The notes below the pieces were generated by a model. That model was given only the letters and a program-made list of their open reading frames with translations. It did no database searches and had not been told where the DNA came from. Below are positions 1 to 7,795 of a stretch of DNA of 8,560 bases, one piece after another (position 1 is the stretch's first letter; each line of letters starts with the position of its first letter). Source of the DNA: Aquimarina sp. (GTDB taxonomy: Bacteria; Bacteroidota; Bacteroidia; Flavobacteriales; Flavobacteriaceae). The stretch is taken from positions 1-8,560 of the forward strand of contig JAHDEF010000072.1 in NCBI GenBank assembly GCA_020628975.1, given 5' to 3'. Made by a program: the position numbers and the translations under genes.

Positions 1-33
1 AATATAGAAACTAAAATCTACTAGAAAACTCGA

Positions 34-462
34 TTATTCGCTAATAAAATCCTCATATTCATAAAAGAAAAGTTCCATTTTTGTCATGCTATCGTAAAAA
101 AAATCTTGCACTTCTTCCCAGCATTTACGGTTGTAGATATTTACATTGTCAAGCTGTACATATACTCGTGAAGAATGTTTTTTAAATTCATCAAAATAAT
201 CTGCTTCTCTGATTACGTTAGGTAAATATTCCGTTTTTAAAATATTTTCTAAACTCCAAAATTTCTCAAAGTAATATTCTTGTATAAGGGCGTCGTCACT
301 ATCGGCTACTAGGGCTACTTGAGCGATTTTATTAGTAAATGTAAATTTTAAGCTTACTTCTTTTATTTTAGTATAGTGCAAAAGCCATTTTCTTGGATAA
401 ATTTCACCAAATTCAATCCAAAAATCTTCTCGTAGTTTTTTTGCTTCTTCTTTACTAAACAT
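34..462 (-). CDS. DUF4268 domain-containing protein
   Basis: A soluble protein of 142 residues with no signal peptide or membrane segment. It is rich in aromatic and acidic residues. From memory of the family I recognise DUF4268: the opening (MFSKEEAKKLREDFW), the PRKWLLHYTKIK stretch near residues 23-34, SRVYVQLDNV near 97-106, and the ending FFYEYEDFI are typical, and the length matches free-standing members. The molecular function of DUF4268 is not established; some relatives are fused to or sit near nuclease-like domains, but nothing here shows a catalytic site. It is the last gene of a probable minus-strand operon, starting 10 bp after the stop of the ZIP transporter, so it is probably co-transcribed. 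The ATG start fits the family N-terminus. No clear terminator is visible in the 33 bases left after its TAA. Confidence 0.85.
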   Translation of the reverse strand: MFSKEEAKKLREDFWIEFGEIYPRKWLLHYTKIKEVSLKFTFTNKIAQVALVADSDDALIQEYYFEKFWSLENILKTEYLPNVIREADYFDEFKKHSSRVYVQLDNVNIYNRKCWEEVQDFFYDSMTKMELFFYEYEDFISE

Positions 463-472
463 TTTATTCTTA

Positions 473-1150
473 TTAAATAAAATAAGCTAATCCTATCGCC
501 GATAATATGGAAATTAATTTTGCGATATTGTATTTATGTCCTTCGCTACTTTCAAATAAAATAGTGGTTGAAATATGTAAAAAAATACCCACAACTAGTG
601 CATTTATATAATGATAATAAGTCGATAGAAATTCAAAGTTAGTAGCAGCATACGAGCCTAATGGCGTAGCAATACTAAACAGTCCTAAGAAAATTAAAAT
701 TTGTGAACGCGAAAAACTTGACTTTAATAAAAAAGTAGCCATAATCATAGCTACGGGAATTTTGTGAATAAGTACTCCTAACAAAATTTCGTGACCCTCG
801 TGAATAGGAAAGCCTTCTAAAAAAGAATGAATAAATAAACTTCCGAAAAGTAATAACGGAAAACTTTGTTGGTTTTTAGTGTGATGCACATGACCGTGTT
901 CGGCTCCTTTCGAAAAGTATTCTAAAAATATCTGAATTAACATTCCGCCCACAACAAACAAGCCTGTTGTTTTCATGTTTTCAGAATGTTCATATACTTC
1001 AGGAAATAAATTGAATATAGTTGTCGCTAATAAGAACCCACCACTAAACGACAACAAAATTTTAATTTGCTGCGGGCGTTGGGGTTTTAAAAAATATACC
1101 GTAACAAAACCTAATACTACGGCTAAAAAGGGTAGTAAATAGTGTTTCAT
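473..1150 (-). CDS. ZIP family metal transporter
   Basis: An inner-membrane divalent metal transporter of 225 residues, probably importing zinc, iron or manganese into the cytoplasm. About eight hydrophobic segments can be drawn (roughly 2-20, 30-48, 62-78, 97-117, 120-142, 150-168, 178-200, 208-225). The ZIP hallmarks are present: segment 2 ends in NLFPE (47-51), segment 4 carries H108-S-x-x-E112-G, and segment 5 carries H129-K-I-P. These histidines and glutamates form the metal path in known ZIPs. The loop between segments 3 and 4 is histidine-rich (EHGHVHH, 84-90), as is common in ZIP proteins. Its ATG overlaps the stop of the upstream methyltransferase (ATGA), which suggests translational coupling. 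The metal specificity cannot be read from the sequence, and no metal-responsive operator is evident. Confidence 0.9.
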   Translation of the reverse strand: MKHYLLPFLAVVLGFVTVYFLKPQRPQQIKILLSFSGGFLLATTIFNLFPEVYEHSENMKTTGLFVVGGMLIQIFLEYFSKGAEHGHVHHTKNQQSFPLLLFGSLFIHSFLEGFPIHEGHEILLGVLIHKIPVAMIMATFLLKSSFSRSQILIFLGLFSIATPLGSYAATNFEFLSTYYHYINALVVGIFLHISTTILFESSEGHKYNIAKLISILSAIGLAYFI

Positions 1151-1878
1151 TGAAAAATAAGTATCAATCGAGGTGAGGTACTTTTGCTGTATTTAGAAAG
1201 GTTATAATCGCCATAGATTTCTAATAAAGTCAAGCCAGCAGCTTCAAAATATTGTTGAAATTCTTCTAATGAAATCGCCTTTACTTTTTCTGTAAAAGAA
1301 AATGCTTGTCCGTTATCAGAAAAATCAATTTGTTTATGAATAAAGCCATTCTTAACAAATCTTTTAATATGAAATTCAAGACCATCAACAATTTTGATTT
1401 CTTCTGGTACAAGCTGATCTATAATGAAGTCAGCATTTAAAAAATCAATAACACCTATACCATTCGGCTTTAAATTTGATTTTATACCCTTTATCGTATT
1501 TAGATTGTCTTCTTCATTTTCAAAATACCCAAAGCTGGTAAATAAATTAAAAACAAAATCAAATTTATTAGTATAAGGTAAGGTCATATCATGCACCTCG
1601 AACTTTAAATCCTCATTTTCAAAAGTTTTAGCATAATCAATACTATTTTTAGAAAGATCAATACCCGTAACTTTGTAACCTAAGCTGTTTAAGTATATAC
1701 TGTGTCGGCCTTTACCGCAAGCCAAGTCTAAAATCGTTTCACTTTCTTGAATGCTTAAGTGTTGGGTAAGATTATCCATAAACCTTTTGGCTTCGGTATA
1801 ATCTCTATTTTTATATAATTGATGGTAGTAGGGGGTGTCGAACCACGATGCGTACCACTTTACAGTTTCGTTTGACAT
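1147..1878 (-). CDS. Class I SAM-dependent methyltransferase
   Basis: A cytoplasmic methyltransferase of 243 residues with a Rossmann-type SAM-binding core. Motif I is DLACGKGRHS (51-60), the acidic residue closing strand 2 is D74 in VTGIDLS, and HDM (96-98) followed by FDFVFNLFTSFGYF (106-119) forms the motif III/IV region. The N-terminus (WYASWFDTPYYHQLY, 8-22) is a conserved leader of a Bacteroidetes subfamily that is annotated only as methyltransferase-domain protein. The acceptor is unknown; the fold resembles small-molecule methyltransferases more than RNA or DNA enzymes, because no NPPY-type motif is present. It is the first gene of the probable operon with the ZIP transporter and the DUF4268 gene. 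Its start lies 65 bp from the divergent RNA methyltransferase, and a good -7 box ends only 8 bp upstream of the ATG, so its mRNA may have almost no leader. Confidence 0.88.
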   Translation of the reverse strand: MSNETVKWYASWFDTPYYHQLYKNRDYTEAKRFMDNLTQHLSIQESETILDLACGKGRHSIYLNSLGYKVTGIDLSKNSIDYAKTFENEDLKFEVHDMTLPYTNKFDFVFNLFTSFGYFENEEDNLNTIKGIKSNLKPNGIGVIDFLNADFIIDQLVPEEIKIVDGLEFHIKRFVKNGFIHKQIDFSDNGQAFSFTEKVKAISLEEFQQYFEAAGLTLLEIYGDYNLSKYSKSTSPRLILIFQ

Positions 1879-1905
1879 ATCAAAGGCAAAATTAACGTAT
1901 TTTTG
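1871..1905 (+). promoter_or_regulatory. Putative promoter of the THUMP RNA methyltransferase
   Basis: The -7 box TATTTTTG at 1898-1905 is an exact TAnnTTTG match. A TTTG at 1871-1874 lies 23 bp upstream, at the long end of the usual Bacteroidetes spacing. Transcription would start near 1911, giving a leader of roughly 33 bases before the ATG at 1944. The -33 element lies within the first codons of the divergent methyltransferase gene. Confidence 0.5.
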
Positions 1906-1908
1906 CCT
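1884..1908. repeat. Near-perfect inverted repeat in divergent promoter
   Basis: Two 11-base arms, AGGCAAAATTA (1884-1894) and TATTTTTGCCT (1898-1908), match as reverse complements at 10 of 11 positions around the spacer ACG. Each arm contains a TAnnTTTG -7 box, one for each strand. The symmetry may reflect only the two back-to-back boxes, but the GGC/GCC extension goes beyond the box consensus, so a dimeric regulator site is possible. Confidence 0.6.
1887..1894 (-). promoter_or_regulatory. Putative -7 box for the methyltransferase-ZIP-DUF4268 operon
   Basis: Read on the minus strand this is TAATTTTG, an exact match to the Bacteroidetes TAnnTTTG -7 consensus. It ends 8 bp before the ATG at 1878. 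The expected transcription start would leave a leader of only a few bases. No TTTG is seen at the expected -33 distance, so the call rests on the -7 box and its position. Confidence 0.45.
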
Positions 1909-1943
1909 GTTTTGTCGTCGAGGTTATCACATATTTACGCATT

Positions 1944-3110
1944 ATGAATTTTAAAATGGTAGCAAAAACCTTTTTTGGTTTTGAAGATTTACTAGTTGAA
2001 GAATTAAAAGCTTTAGGAGCTCAAGATATTGAGAAGGGAAACCGTATGGTAAGCTTTTTTGGAGATAAGGGTTTTATGTACAAATCGAACCTGTGTTTAC
2101 GAACTGCTTTAAAAATTTTAAAGCCTATTGGCGAAAAGAAAGTGCATAATCCTGAAACTTTATACAAATTTGTGCAAACCATTGACTGGAGCTCTTTTAT
2201 GGAAGCTACTGATACATTGGCGGTATATGCTACCGTAAATTCCGATAAGTTTAACCATTCAAAATATGTGGCACTAAAGGTTAAGGATGCTATTGTAGAT
2301 CAATTTAGAGATAAAACGGGTGAACGCCCAAATATTGATACCGAAAGGCCTGATTTAACCATATCAGTACATATTGCAGGTGAGCTTTGTACGATTTCTT
2401 TAGATAGTTCAGGCGCTTCGTTGCATCATCGTGGGTATCGCTCAGCAACAAATATTGCTCCCATAAATGAGGTGTTGGCTGCAGGATTAATTCTTCATTC
2501 AGGATGGAATGGCATAACTGACTTTTTAGATCCTATGTGCGGTAGTGGTACTATGCTAATTGAAGCGGCTATGATAGGCAATAATATTCCATGTAACATT
2601 AATAGAAAAGAATTTGCTTTTGAAAAATGGTTAGATTGGGATATGGACTTATACGAACGTATTGAGGCTTCTATTTTAAAGAAAGTGATTGAAAGTCCTT
2701 GTAAATTTAGAGGATACGATAAAGCACCATCGGCGATAAGAAAGGCCAAGGATAATATACAAAATGCCAATCTCGAAGAATTTATTAAGGTTAAAGAACA
2801 GAATTTTTTCGATACCGAAAAAGAAGATCAAGAAAAGCCATTGCATATGGTTTTCAACCCTCCGTATGGCGAGCGTATTGCTATTAATATGCCTGAATTT
2901 TATAAAGAAATAGGGGATACTTTAAAAAAATCTTACCCCAATACAAGCGCATGGTTTATTACCTCGGACCTAGAAGCCATCAAACATGTAGGATTAAGAC
3001 CATCAAGAAAAATTAAAGTTTTTAATGGTAAATTAGAATCACGCCTTCTGCAATACAAAATGTATGCAGGGAGCAAGCGCACCAAGTTTCAACGCAATGA
3101 AGATGATTAA
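1944..3110 (+). CDS. THUMP-domain class I RNA methyltransferase (RlmL type)
   Basis: Predicted to methylate a guanine N2 in 23S rRNA; E. coli RlmL makes m2G2445, and this is the nearest well-studied relative. The 388-residue protein has an N-terminal ferredoxin-like/THUMP RNA-binding region (about 1-155), the conserved LHHRGYR joint (160-166), SAM motif I DPMCGSGTMLIEAA (196-209), and the catalytic motif NPPYGERI (305-312) typical of enzymes acting on a base amino group. E. coli RlmL is about 700 residues because it is fused to a second RlmK methyltransferase domain; this protein lacks that half and resembles the shorter forms common in Bacteroidetes. The start at the first ATG is favoured because NFKMVAKTFFGFE is the family N-terminus. 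Databases often label such proteins 'N6-adenine-specific DNA methylase', but the THUMP domain argues for RNA. It appears to be monocistronic. Confidence 0.92.
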   Translation: MNFKMVAKTFFGFEDLLVEELKALGAQDIEKGNRMVSFFGDKGFMYKSNLCLRTALKILKPIGEKKVHNPETLYKFVQTIDWSSFMEATDTLAVYATVNSDKFNHSKYVALKVKDAIVDQFRDKTGERPNIDTERPDLTISVHIAGELCTISLDSSGASLHHRGYRSATNIAPINEVLAAGLILHSGWNGITDFLDPMCGSGTMLIEAAMIGNNIPCNINRKEFAFEKWLDWDMDLYERIEASILKKVIESPCKFRGYDKAPSAIRKAKDNIQNANLEEFIKVKEQNFFDTEKEDQEKPLHMVFNPPYGERIAINMPEFYKEIGDTLKKSYPNTSAWFITSDLEAIKHVGLRPSRKIKVFNGKLESRLLQYKMYAGSKRTKFQRNEDD

Positions 3111-3238
3111 TAATATGATTTTCTTAAATAATATTTTAAAAAGCTTTCAATACAACAATAAAAAACGTATTTAAACTGATATATGATATTTCTTTTCGTG
3201 GTTTAGTGCCTACAACTTCATTTATTTACTGAAAATGT

Positions 3239-3246
3239 TAGTTTTG
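3239..3246 (+). promoter_or_regulatory. Putative -7 box for the receptor-kinase operon
   Basis: TAGTTTTG matches the TAnnTTTG consensus exactly and lies 22 bp before the receptor's ATG, implying a leader of about 16 bases. No good TTTG stands at -33, so the promoter may be weak or need an activator. The rest of the 158-bp gap (3111-3268) is AT-rich; I see no other clear element there and no convincing terminator after the RNA methyltransferase gene. Confidence 0.4.
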
Positions 3247-3268
3247 CTTCCCATGTCATTTATTTAAT

Positions 3269-5983
3269 ATGAACAATCAATTTTCGTTGAAGGTTAAATT
3301 ACTACTATTCATTTCGAGTGCTGTAGTTAACGGTACGACAGTATTTTCTCAAGAAATAGGAGTTATAAAAGGAAAAGTTTCCGACAAATTTGGCAGTCTA
3401 CCAGGGGCGAACATTAAGATTAAAGAAACGGGGGTTACAGTGCAGTCAGCTTTAGAGGGCGAATTTTATATCGATCATAAAGCAGGAGATTTTACCTTAG
3501 AAGCCGATTATTTATTGTACAAAAACCTAGAGCAAAACATTAGTGTTAAAGCTAATGATACTATAGAAGTTTCCATTTTTTTAGAACCAGGATTTACCGT
3601 TGATCAAGTTTCATCATTAGGGACTAAAGGAGATGCGCAAACCTCACTTGAACAAGTACTACCAGTTGATATTATATCGCAACAGCAAATAAAAAGTACT
3701 TCATACACCGAGTTGGGGGAATTACTTCATTATTTATTACCCTCTTTTAATTCAAATCAGCAAACCATTGCCGATGGTACTGATCATATCGACCCTGCTA
3801 CCATCCACGGGTTAGGACCCGACCAGCTTTTAGTATTAATTAATGGAAAGCGACGACATACTTCATCATTAGTTAATGTAAATGGTACGGTAGGAAGGGG
3901 TGCCGTAGGTACCGATTTTAATGCTATACCACTAGCTTCGGTAAAGCACATTGAAATTTTAAAAAGTGCAGCTACCTCTCACTACGGCTCCGATGCTATA
4001 GCAGGAGTAGTAAATGTAGTATTAAAAGATCAAACAGGAATTATAGAATTACAAGGTAGATCGTCGATAACAGAAAAAGGAGATGGATTTACCACTTATA
4101 TTTCAGGTAATGTTGGTTTAGATTTAGGTAAGAAAGGTTTTTTTAATGTTACTACAGAATTTAGAAACCGTGAAGAAATCAATAGGGCAGGAAGCTATAC
4201 AGGACAGATTTTTGAAGAAGGTGACCCTAGAAATACCCCAGAAGGTATTGCTAACTTCTTCAATGAAGTAGGCTTGGGTGACAATCGTGTTATGCGTATT
4301 GGTGCAGCAGAAACAAGAAATATTTCTTTGCAATTTAATTCAGAATTTAATATCGGGAAAGAAGCTATAATTTATGCTTTCGGAGGCCGCAATTACAGAG
4401 AAGGAAATGCAGCAGGGTTTTATAGGTTCCCTTTTCAAACTAATCGAATAGTAAGTGAAATACATCCACTAGGTTTTCTGCCAGAGATTACTACGGACAT
4501 TCAAGATGATGGTTTAAGTGTAGGGTTTCGAGGAAAAAAATTAGATTGGAATATCGATTTCAGCCATACGATAGGAAATAACACGATCGATTTATCTGTC
4601 AAAAATTCGAACAATGCTTCACAAGGGGTAAACTCAAAAAAGACATTTAATACAGGTGGTTTTGAGTATCAACAGAATGTAACCAATTTAGATTTTTCAA
4701 AGAAATACGATGTGTTCAACGGGTTAAATTTAGCTTTTGGAGCACAACTTCGGGTAGAGAATTATCAAATTATAGCAGGAGAAGAAACTTCATTTAACGC
4801 AGGTAACACCTCGATTCGCGGAGCTACTTTTATCGACGAAAATGGGGTAGAGCAACTGAAACAAGCAGGGGCACAAGTTTTCCCTGGTTTTAAACCAGAA
4901 AGCGAAAAGAATGAATTTAGAACTAACGGATCTGGGTATTTAGATATCGAAACTAATTTTACAGATCAATTATTAGTTGCCGCATCTATTCGATTTGAAA
5001 ATTATAATGACTTCGATTCACAAAACACCTACAGGGGGGCTGTGCGCTATAAACTTAATAAAAATCTGAGTTTAAGAACATCTGTATCAACAGGTTTTAG
5101 AGCACCGTCACTGCATCAATTGTTTTTTAATAATGATGGCACACAGTTTTTAAACAATGAATTTGTAAGGGTAGGAACGTTTAACAATACCAATCAAGTC
5201 GCAGAATCTTTAAATATTGAAAAGTTAAAACCAGAACTTTCAACACATTTAAACTTAGGTTTTACCACAAAATTGTTTAATAAATTCTCGGTGTATGCCG
5301 ATTACTACTATACGGCTATAGATAAGCGAATTGTATTATCGGACTTAATTAGCCAAAGTGATATTAATTTACTAGAAAGAGGCGATTTCGATCGAGCGCA
5401 ATTTTTTACAAACGCCATTGATACAAAAACTCAAGGTATCGATTTTCGATTGGATTTTAATAACAATTTAGCGAAAGGGAAATTAAATTCTTTTCTAGCA
5501 TTAAACTGGTCTAAAACTAAGGTTAATCGAGTACGAACGCCAGCATCTATAGCCGCTGAAAATATTCAAATTTTCGGACGTGGTGAAGTTGGTCGTATAG
5601 AATTCGCACAGCCAAGGTTTAAGGCTAACTTTATGAATATTTATGAATTAGATAAATTTATCTTCACGTTAAACAACACTTTTTTTGGTTCAGTTAAGTA
5701 TATTGATCCTAATCCTGAACTTGTTTTAAATAATTTTACGGGAAATTTAGAATCTAAAAATCAAACTTTTAGTCCTAAATTAATTACTGATATTCAAGCT
5801 ACTTATCGTATAAATGATTTTGTAAGAATCTCATTAGGAGCCAATAACGTATTTAATGTCTTTCCTGATAAGCATACACATTCAGAGAATACAAGTAATG
5901 GTAACTTTTTGTATAGTAGGCGTGTACAGCAATTTGGAATTAGAGGGGCTAGTTATTTCGGGAAAATTCTATTAAATTTATAG
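3269..5983 (+). CDS. TonB-dependent outer-membrane receptor
   Basis: An outer-membrane active transporter of 904 residues, powered by TonB-ExbBD; the substrate is unknown. In order: a signal peptide (1-27, KVKLLLFISSAVV core, cleavage likely after VFS), a carboxypeptidase-regulatory-like domain (about 31-105, starting GVIKGKVSDKFGSLPGANIKI), a plug domain (about 125-253) with LLVLINGKRRH (187-197), GTDFNAIP (214-221) and SHYGSDAIAGVVNVVLKD (237-254), then a beta barrel to the C-terminus. The barrel holds the motif STGFRAPSLHQLF, usual for siderophore/vitamin-type receptors. There is no SusD-like gene beside it and no FecR-interacting STN domain, so it is not a typical glycan-uptake SusC and not a classical anti-sigma-coupled transducer. 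The histidine kinase gene follows after 15 bp in the same frame, suggesting one transcript and a possible functional link. The nearby ZIP gene raises metal uptake as a possibility, but nothing in the protein proves it. Confidence 0.93.
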   Translation: MNNQFSLKVKLLLFISSAVVNGTTVFSQEIGVIKGKVSDKFGSLPGANIKIKETGVTVQSALEGEFYIDHKAGDFTLEADYLLYKNLEQNISVKANDTIEVSIFLEPGFTVDQVSSLGTKGDAQTSLEQVLPVDIISQQQIKSTSYTELGELLHYLLPSFNSNQQTIADGTDHIDPATIHGLGPDQLLVLINGKRRHTSSLVNVNGTVGRGAVGTDFNAIPLASVKHIEILKSAATSHYGSDAIAGVVNVVLKDQTGIIELQGRSSITEKGDGFTTYISGNVGLDLGKKGFFNVTTEFRNREEINRAGSYTGQIFEEGDPRNTPEGIANFFNEVGLGDNRVMRIGAAETRNISLQFNSEFNIGKEAIIYAFGGRNYREGNAAGFYRFPFQTNRIVSEIHPLGFLPEITTDIQDDGLSVGFRGKKLDWNIDFSHTIGNNTIDLSVKNSNNASQGVNSKKTFNTGGFEYQQNVTNLDFSKKYDVFNGLNLAFGAQLRVENYQIIAGEETSFNAGNTSIRGATFIDENGVEQLKQAGAQVFPGFKPESEKNEFRTNGSGYLDIETNFTDQLLVAASIRFENYNDFDSQNTYRGAVRYKLNKNLSLRTSVSTGFRAPSLHQLFFNNDGTQFLNNEFVRVGTFNNTNQVAESLNIEKLKPELSTHLNLGFTTKLFNKFSVYADYYYTAIDKRIVLSDLISQSDINLLERGDFDRAQFFTNAIDTKTQGIDFRLDFNNNLAKGKLNSFLALNWSKTKVNRVRTPASIAAENIQIFGRGEVGRIEFAQPRFKANFMNIYELDKFIFTLNNTFFGSVKYIDPNPELVLNNFTGNLESKNQTFSPKLITDIQATYRINDFVRISLGANNVFNVFPDKHTHSENTSNGNFLYSRRVQQFGIRGASYFGKILLNL

Positions 5984-5998
5984 CCAAAACCCCAAAGC

Positions 5999-7795
5999 TT
6001 GTTTAAAGAACTAATCTGTAATTTATTAGCACTTTTGTGCACTTTTCATTTTTATGCCCAATCTCAACAGCAAAAGATTGTCGCGCATCAAAAAGGGAAT
6101 ACGATTTTTAACATAGCACAACAGGTAGAAGGTTTTGAAAAAAGAAAAAAAACTTTTACCATCGGAGTTATTGGCGAACCACTGACACGAAAGGCTTTAG
6201 AAAAAATAGCAATAACCAAACCTATAAAATCTAAAAAGGTTATTGTGGAAGAACTTACACTCATTAGTGATGCTTATTTATACGATTTGGTATACTTAAA
6301 TAAAAATTCTTTTTCTTCAAACCTGCCTAGGTTTATAAATAGCGTTAATTACCAGCCTACTTTAGTTATTTCCGAAGGATATCCGTTTAGCGAGACTATG
6401 ATTGGGTTAACACCTTATGAAAATTCTTACATCATAAGTTTAAATATTGATCGCTTAAATGATTATAAATTTTCTCCCTCAAATCATTTGATGGAAACCA
6501 GTATAAAATCTTCACAAAAACTAAAAGACTTTTTTCAATTACAGCAAGTAGTTCGAGATAGGCAAAAGGAAATATTAGAAACACAGAAAGAAGACCTAAC
6601 TAATCAAAAGAAAAGCTTAGAACAGGTGATTGAGAAGAAAGACCAAATTCTTACCAAAAACAGAAGAAGTCTTAAAAGTTTAAAGCGACAAGCATTAACC
6701 AATGCGCAGTTATACGAACAAAAATTATTAGATGTAGAGCAGCTAGAAAGAGACTTACAAACGCAAACAGCCTTATTCAAAAAAAACAAAGAAGAATTAG
6801 AAGAGAATCGGAAAGAAATTGAGCTTCAATCTAAATTTTTAGATAATCAAAAAAATATGATTACAGCTCAAAAGAAAATTTTGAGCGATCAGCAAGTACA
6901 GTTAATGAATCAGCGAAACGTAAATTTGTTGCTTACGGGACTTGTAATTCTAGCTATTTTTGTTATTGCGTATATCTTTTATTTAAATGATAGTAGAAGA
7001 AAGTTAGTAAAACGATTAAAGGAAAAGAATATTCAAATAGCACGAGATTCAAGAACTTTAAAACGTCAAAATAAAGAGTTTGAATCGTTTGCCTATATCG
7101 CAAGTCACGATTTGCAAGAACCGTTGCATACGATAACTAGCTTTTCAGACTTTATGTATGAAGATTATTACGATAAGTTAGATGACGATGCTAAAGAAAA
7201 CCTTACGTACATTAAAGAAGGTTGCCAGCGAATGAGTGCATTAATTAATTCGTTACTGGATTATTCGCGAATCGGAAGCAAACGCCAATTACATCAAATT
7301 AACCCTCAAGTTTTAGTAAATAATGTAATCAAAGATTTTAGTGCTAAAATAGGAGCTACGCAAACTAGTATTGTTTTAGGAAGTTTTCCCGATTTTATAT
7401 ACGGATACCCCACAGCGCTTCGAATGTTATTTCAAAACTTGATTTCAAACGCTATTAAATTTAAAAAGCCAGACGTTACGCCTAAAATTTACATAGAAGG
7501 ACAGCGTTTAGAGCCCAATGAAACTTTCATGGAAGTTTGGCAATTTATTGTTAAAGATAATGGAATCGGTATTGCCGAAGAACATAAACACAAAGTCTTT
7601 GAAATTTTCCAACGATTACATACGCGAGAAGAATATGAGGGTACCGGTATTGGTTTGGCACATTGTAAAAAAATTGTCGATTTACATCACGGAGATATTT
7701 GGGTTGATTCAACTTTAGGAGAAGGTACAACGTTTAACTTTACAGTACAGTTCAATTTAGAGGAATACGATAATATTGTTAGCGCTTCTACTTAA
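5999..7795 (+). CDS. Sensor histidine kinase with YfiR-like periplasmic domain
   Basis: A membrane sensor kinase of 598 residues. In order: a signal peptide (1-21, ending FHFYAQ), a periplasmic domain (about 24-175) resembling YfiR/DUF4154 (TFTIGVIGEPLTRKALEKIA, later TLVISEG and a SQKLKDF end), a Q/K/E-rich coiled coil (about 180-305), one transmembrane helix (309-329), a short coiled linker, HisKA with the H-box ASHDLQEPL (phospho-acceptor H370), and HATPase_c with N480/N484 in QNLISNAIKF, D520-NGIGI, the F-box KVFEIFQRLH (532-541) and the G2 box GTGIGL (548-553). All catalytic boxes are intact. No response regulator or receiver domain is in the window, so the partner is elsewhere. The start is the TTG at 5999: it keeps the signal peptide intact, no in-frame ATG occurs before Met134, and no Shine-Dalgarno is seen. 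A second TTG at codon 13 would destroy the signal peptide. The gene is probably co-transcribed with the receptor. The YfiR assignment is from pattern memory and is less sure than the kinase core. Confidence 0.9.
   Translation: MFKELICNLLALLCTFHFYAQSQQQKIVAHQKGNTIFNIAQQVEGFEKRKKTFTIGVIGEPLTRKALEKIAITKPIKSKKVIVEELTLISDAYLYDLVYLNKNSFSSNLPRFINSVNYQPTLVISEGYPFSETMIGLTPYENSYIISLNIDRLNDYKFSPSNHLMETSIKSSQKLKDFFQLQQVVRDRQKEILETQKEDLTNQKKSLEQVIEKKDQILTKNRRSLKSLKRQALTNAQLYEQKLLDVEQLERDLQTQTALFKKNKEELEENRKEIELQSKFLDNQKNMITAQKKILSDQQVQLMNQRNVNLLLTGLVILAIFVIAYIFYLNDSRRKLVKRLKEKNIQIARDSRTLKRQNKEFESFAYIASHDLQEPLHTITSFSDFMYEDYYDKLDDDAKENLTYIKEGCQRMSALINSLLDYSRIGSKRQLHQINPQVLVNNVIKDFSAKIGATQTSIVLGSFPDFIYGYPTALRMLFQNLISNAIKFKKPDVTPKIYIEGQRLEPNETFMEVWQFIVKDNGIGIAEEHKHKVFEIFQRLHTREEYEGTGIGLAHCKKIVDLHHGDIWVDSTLGEGTTFNFTVQFNLEEYDNIVSAST

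Noticed and set aside
2495..2770. Minus-strand open frame of 91 codons inside the RNA methyltransferase gene
   Set aside because: It lies entirely opposite a well-conserved SAM-binding and RNA methyltransferase region, and its translation shows no recognisable domain or start context.
1944..3110. Reading the NPPY methyltransferase as a DNA adenine methylase of a restriction system
   Set aside because: The THUMP region and LHHRGYR joint mark the rRNA-modifying RlmL type, and there is no restriction enzyme or specificity subunit nearby.
3111..3268. A/T-only dyad symmetry after the RNA methyltransferase gene as a terminator
   Set aside because: The possible stems contain almost no G-C pairs and no defined T-tract follows; such pairing is expected by chance in AT-rich DNA.
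4124..4333. Minus-strand open frame of 69 codons inside the TonB receptor gene
   Set aside because: Cysteine-rich translation typical of a shadow frame, lying opposite the beta-barrel coding sequence.
6604..6789. Minus-strand open frame opposite the kinase coiled coil
   Set aside because: Its Leu/Phe/Ser/Cys-rich peptide is the reverse-complement product of Lys/Gln/Glu codons; no independent gene evidence.
7518..7718. Plus-strand open frame overlapping the ATPase domain of the kinase
   Set aside because: It is an alternative frame of an intact HATPase_c domain with all motifs in the main frame.
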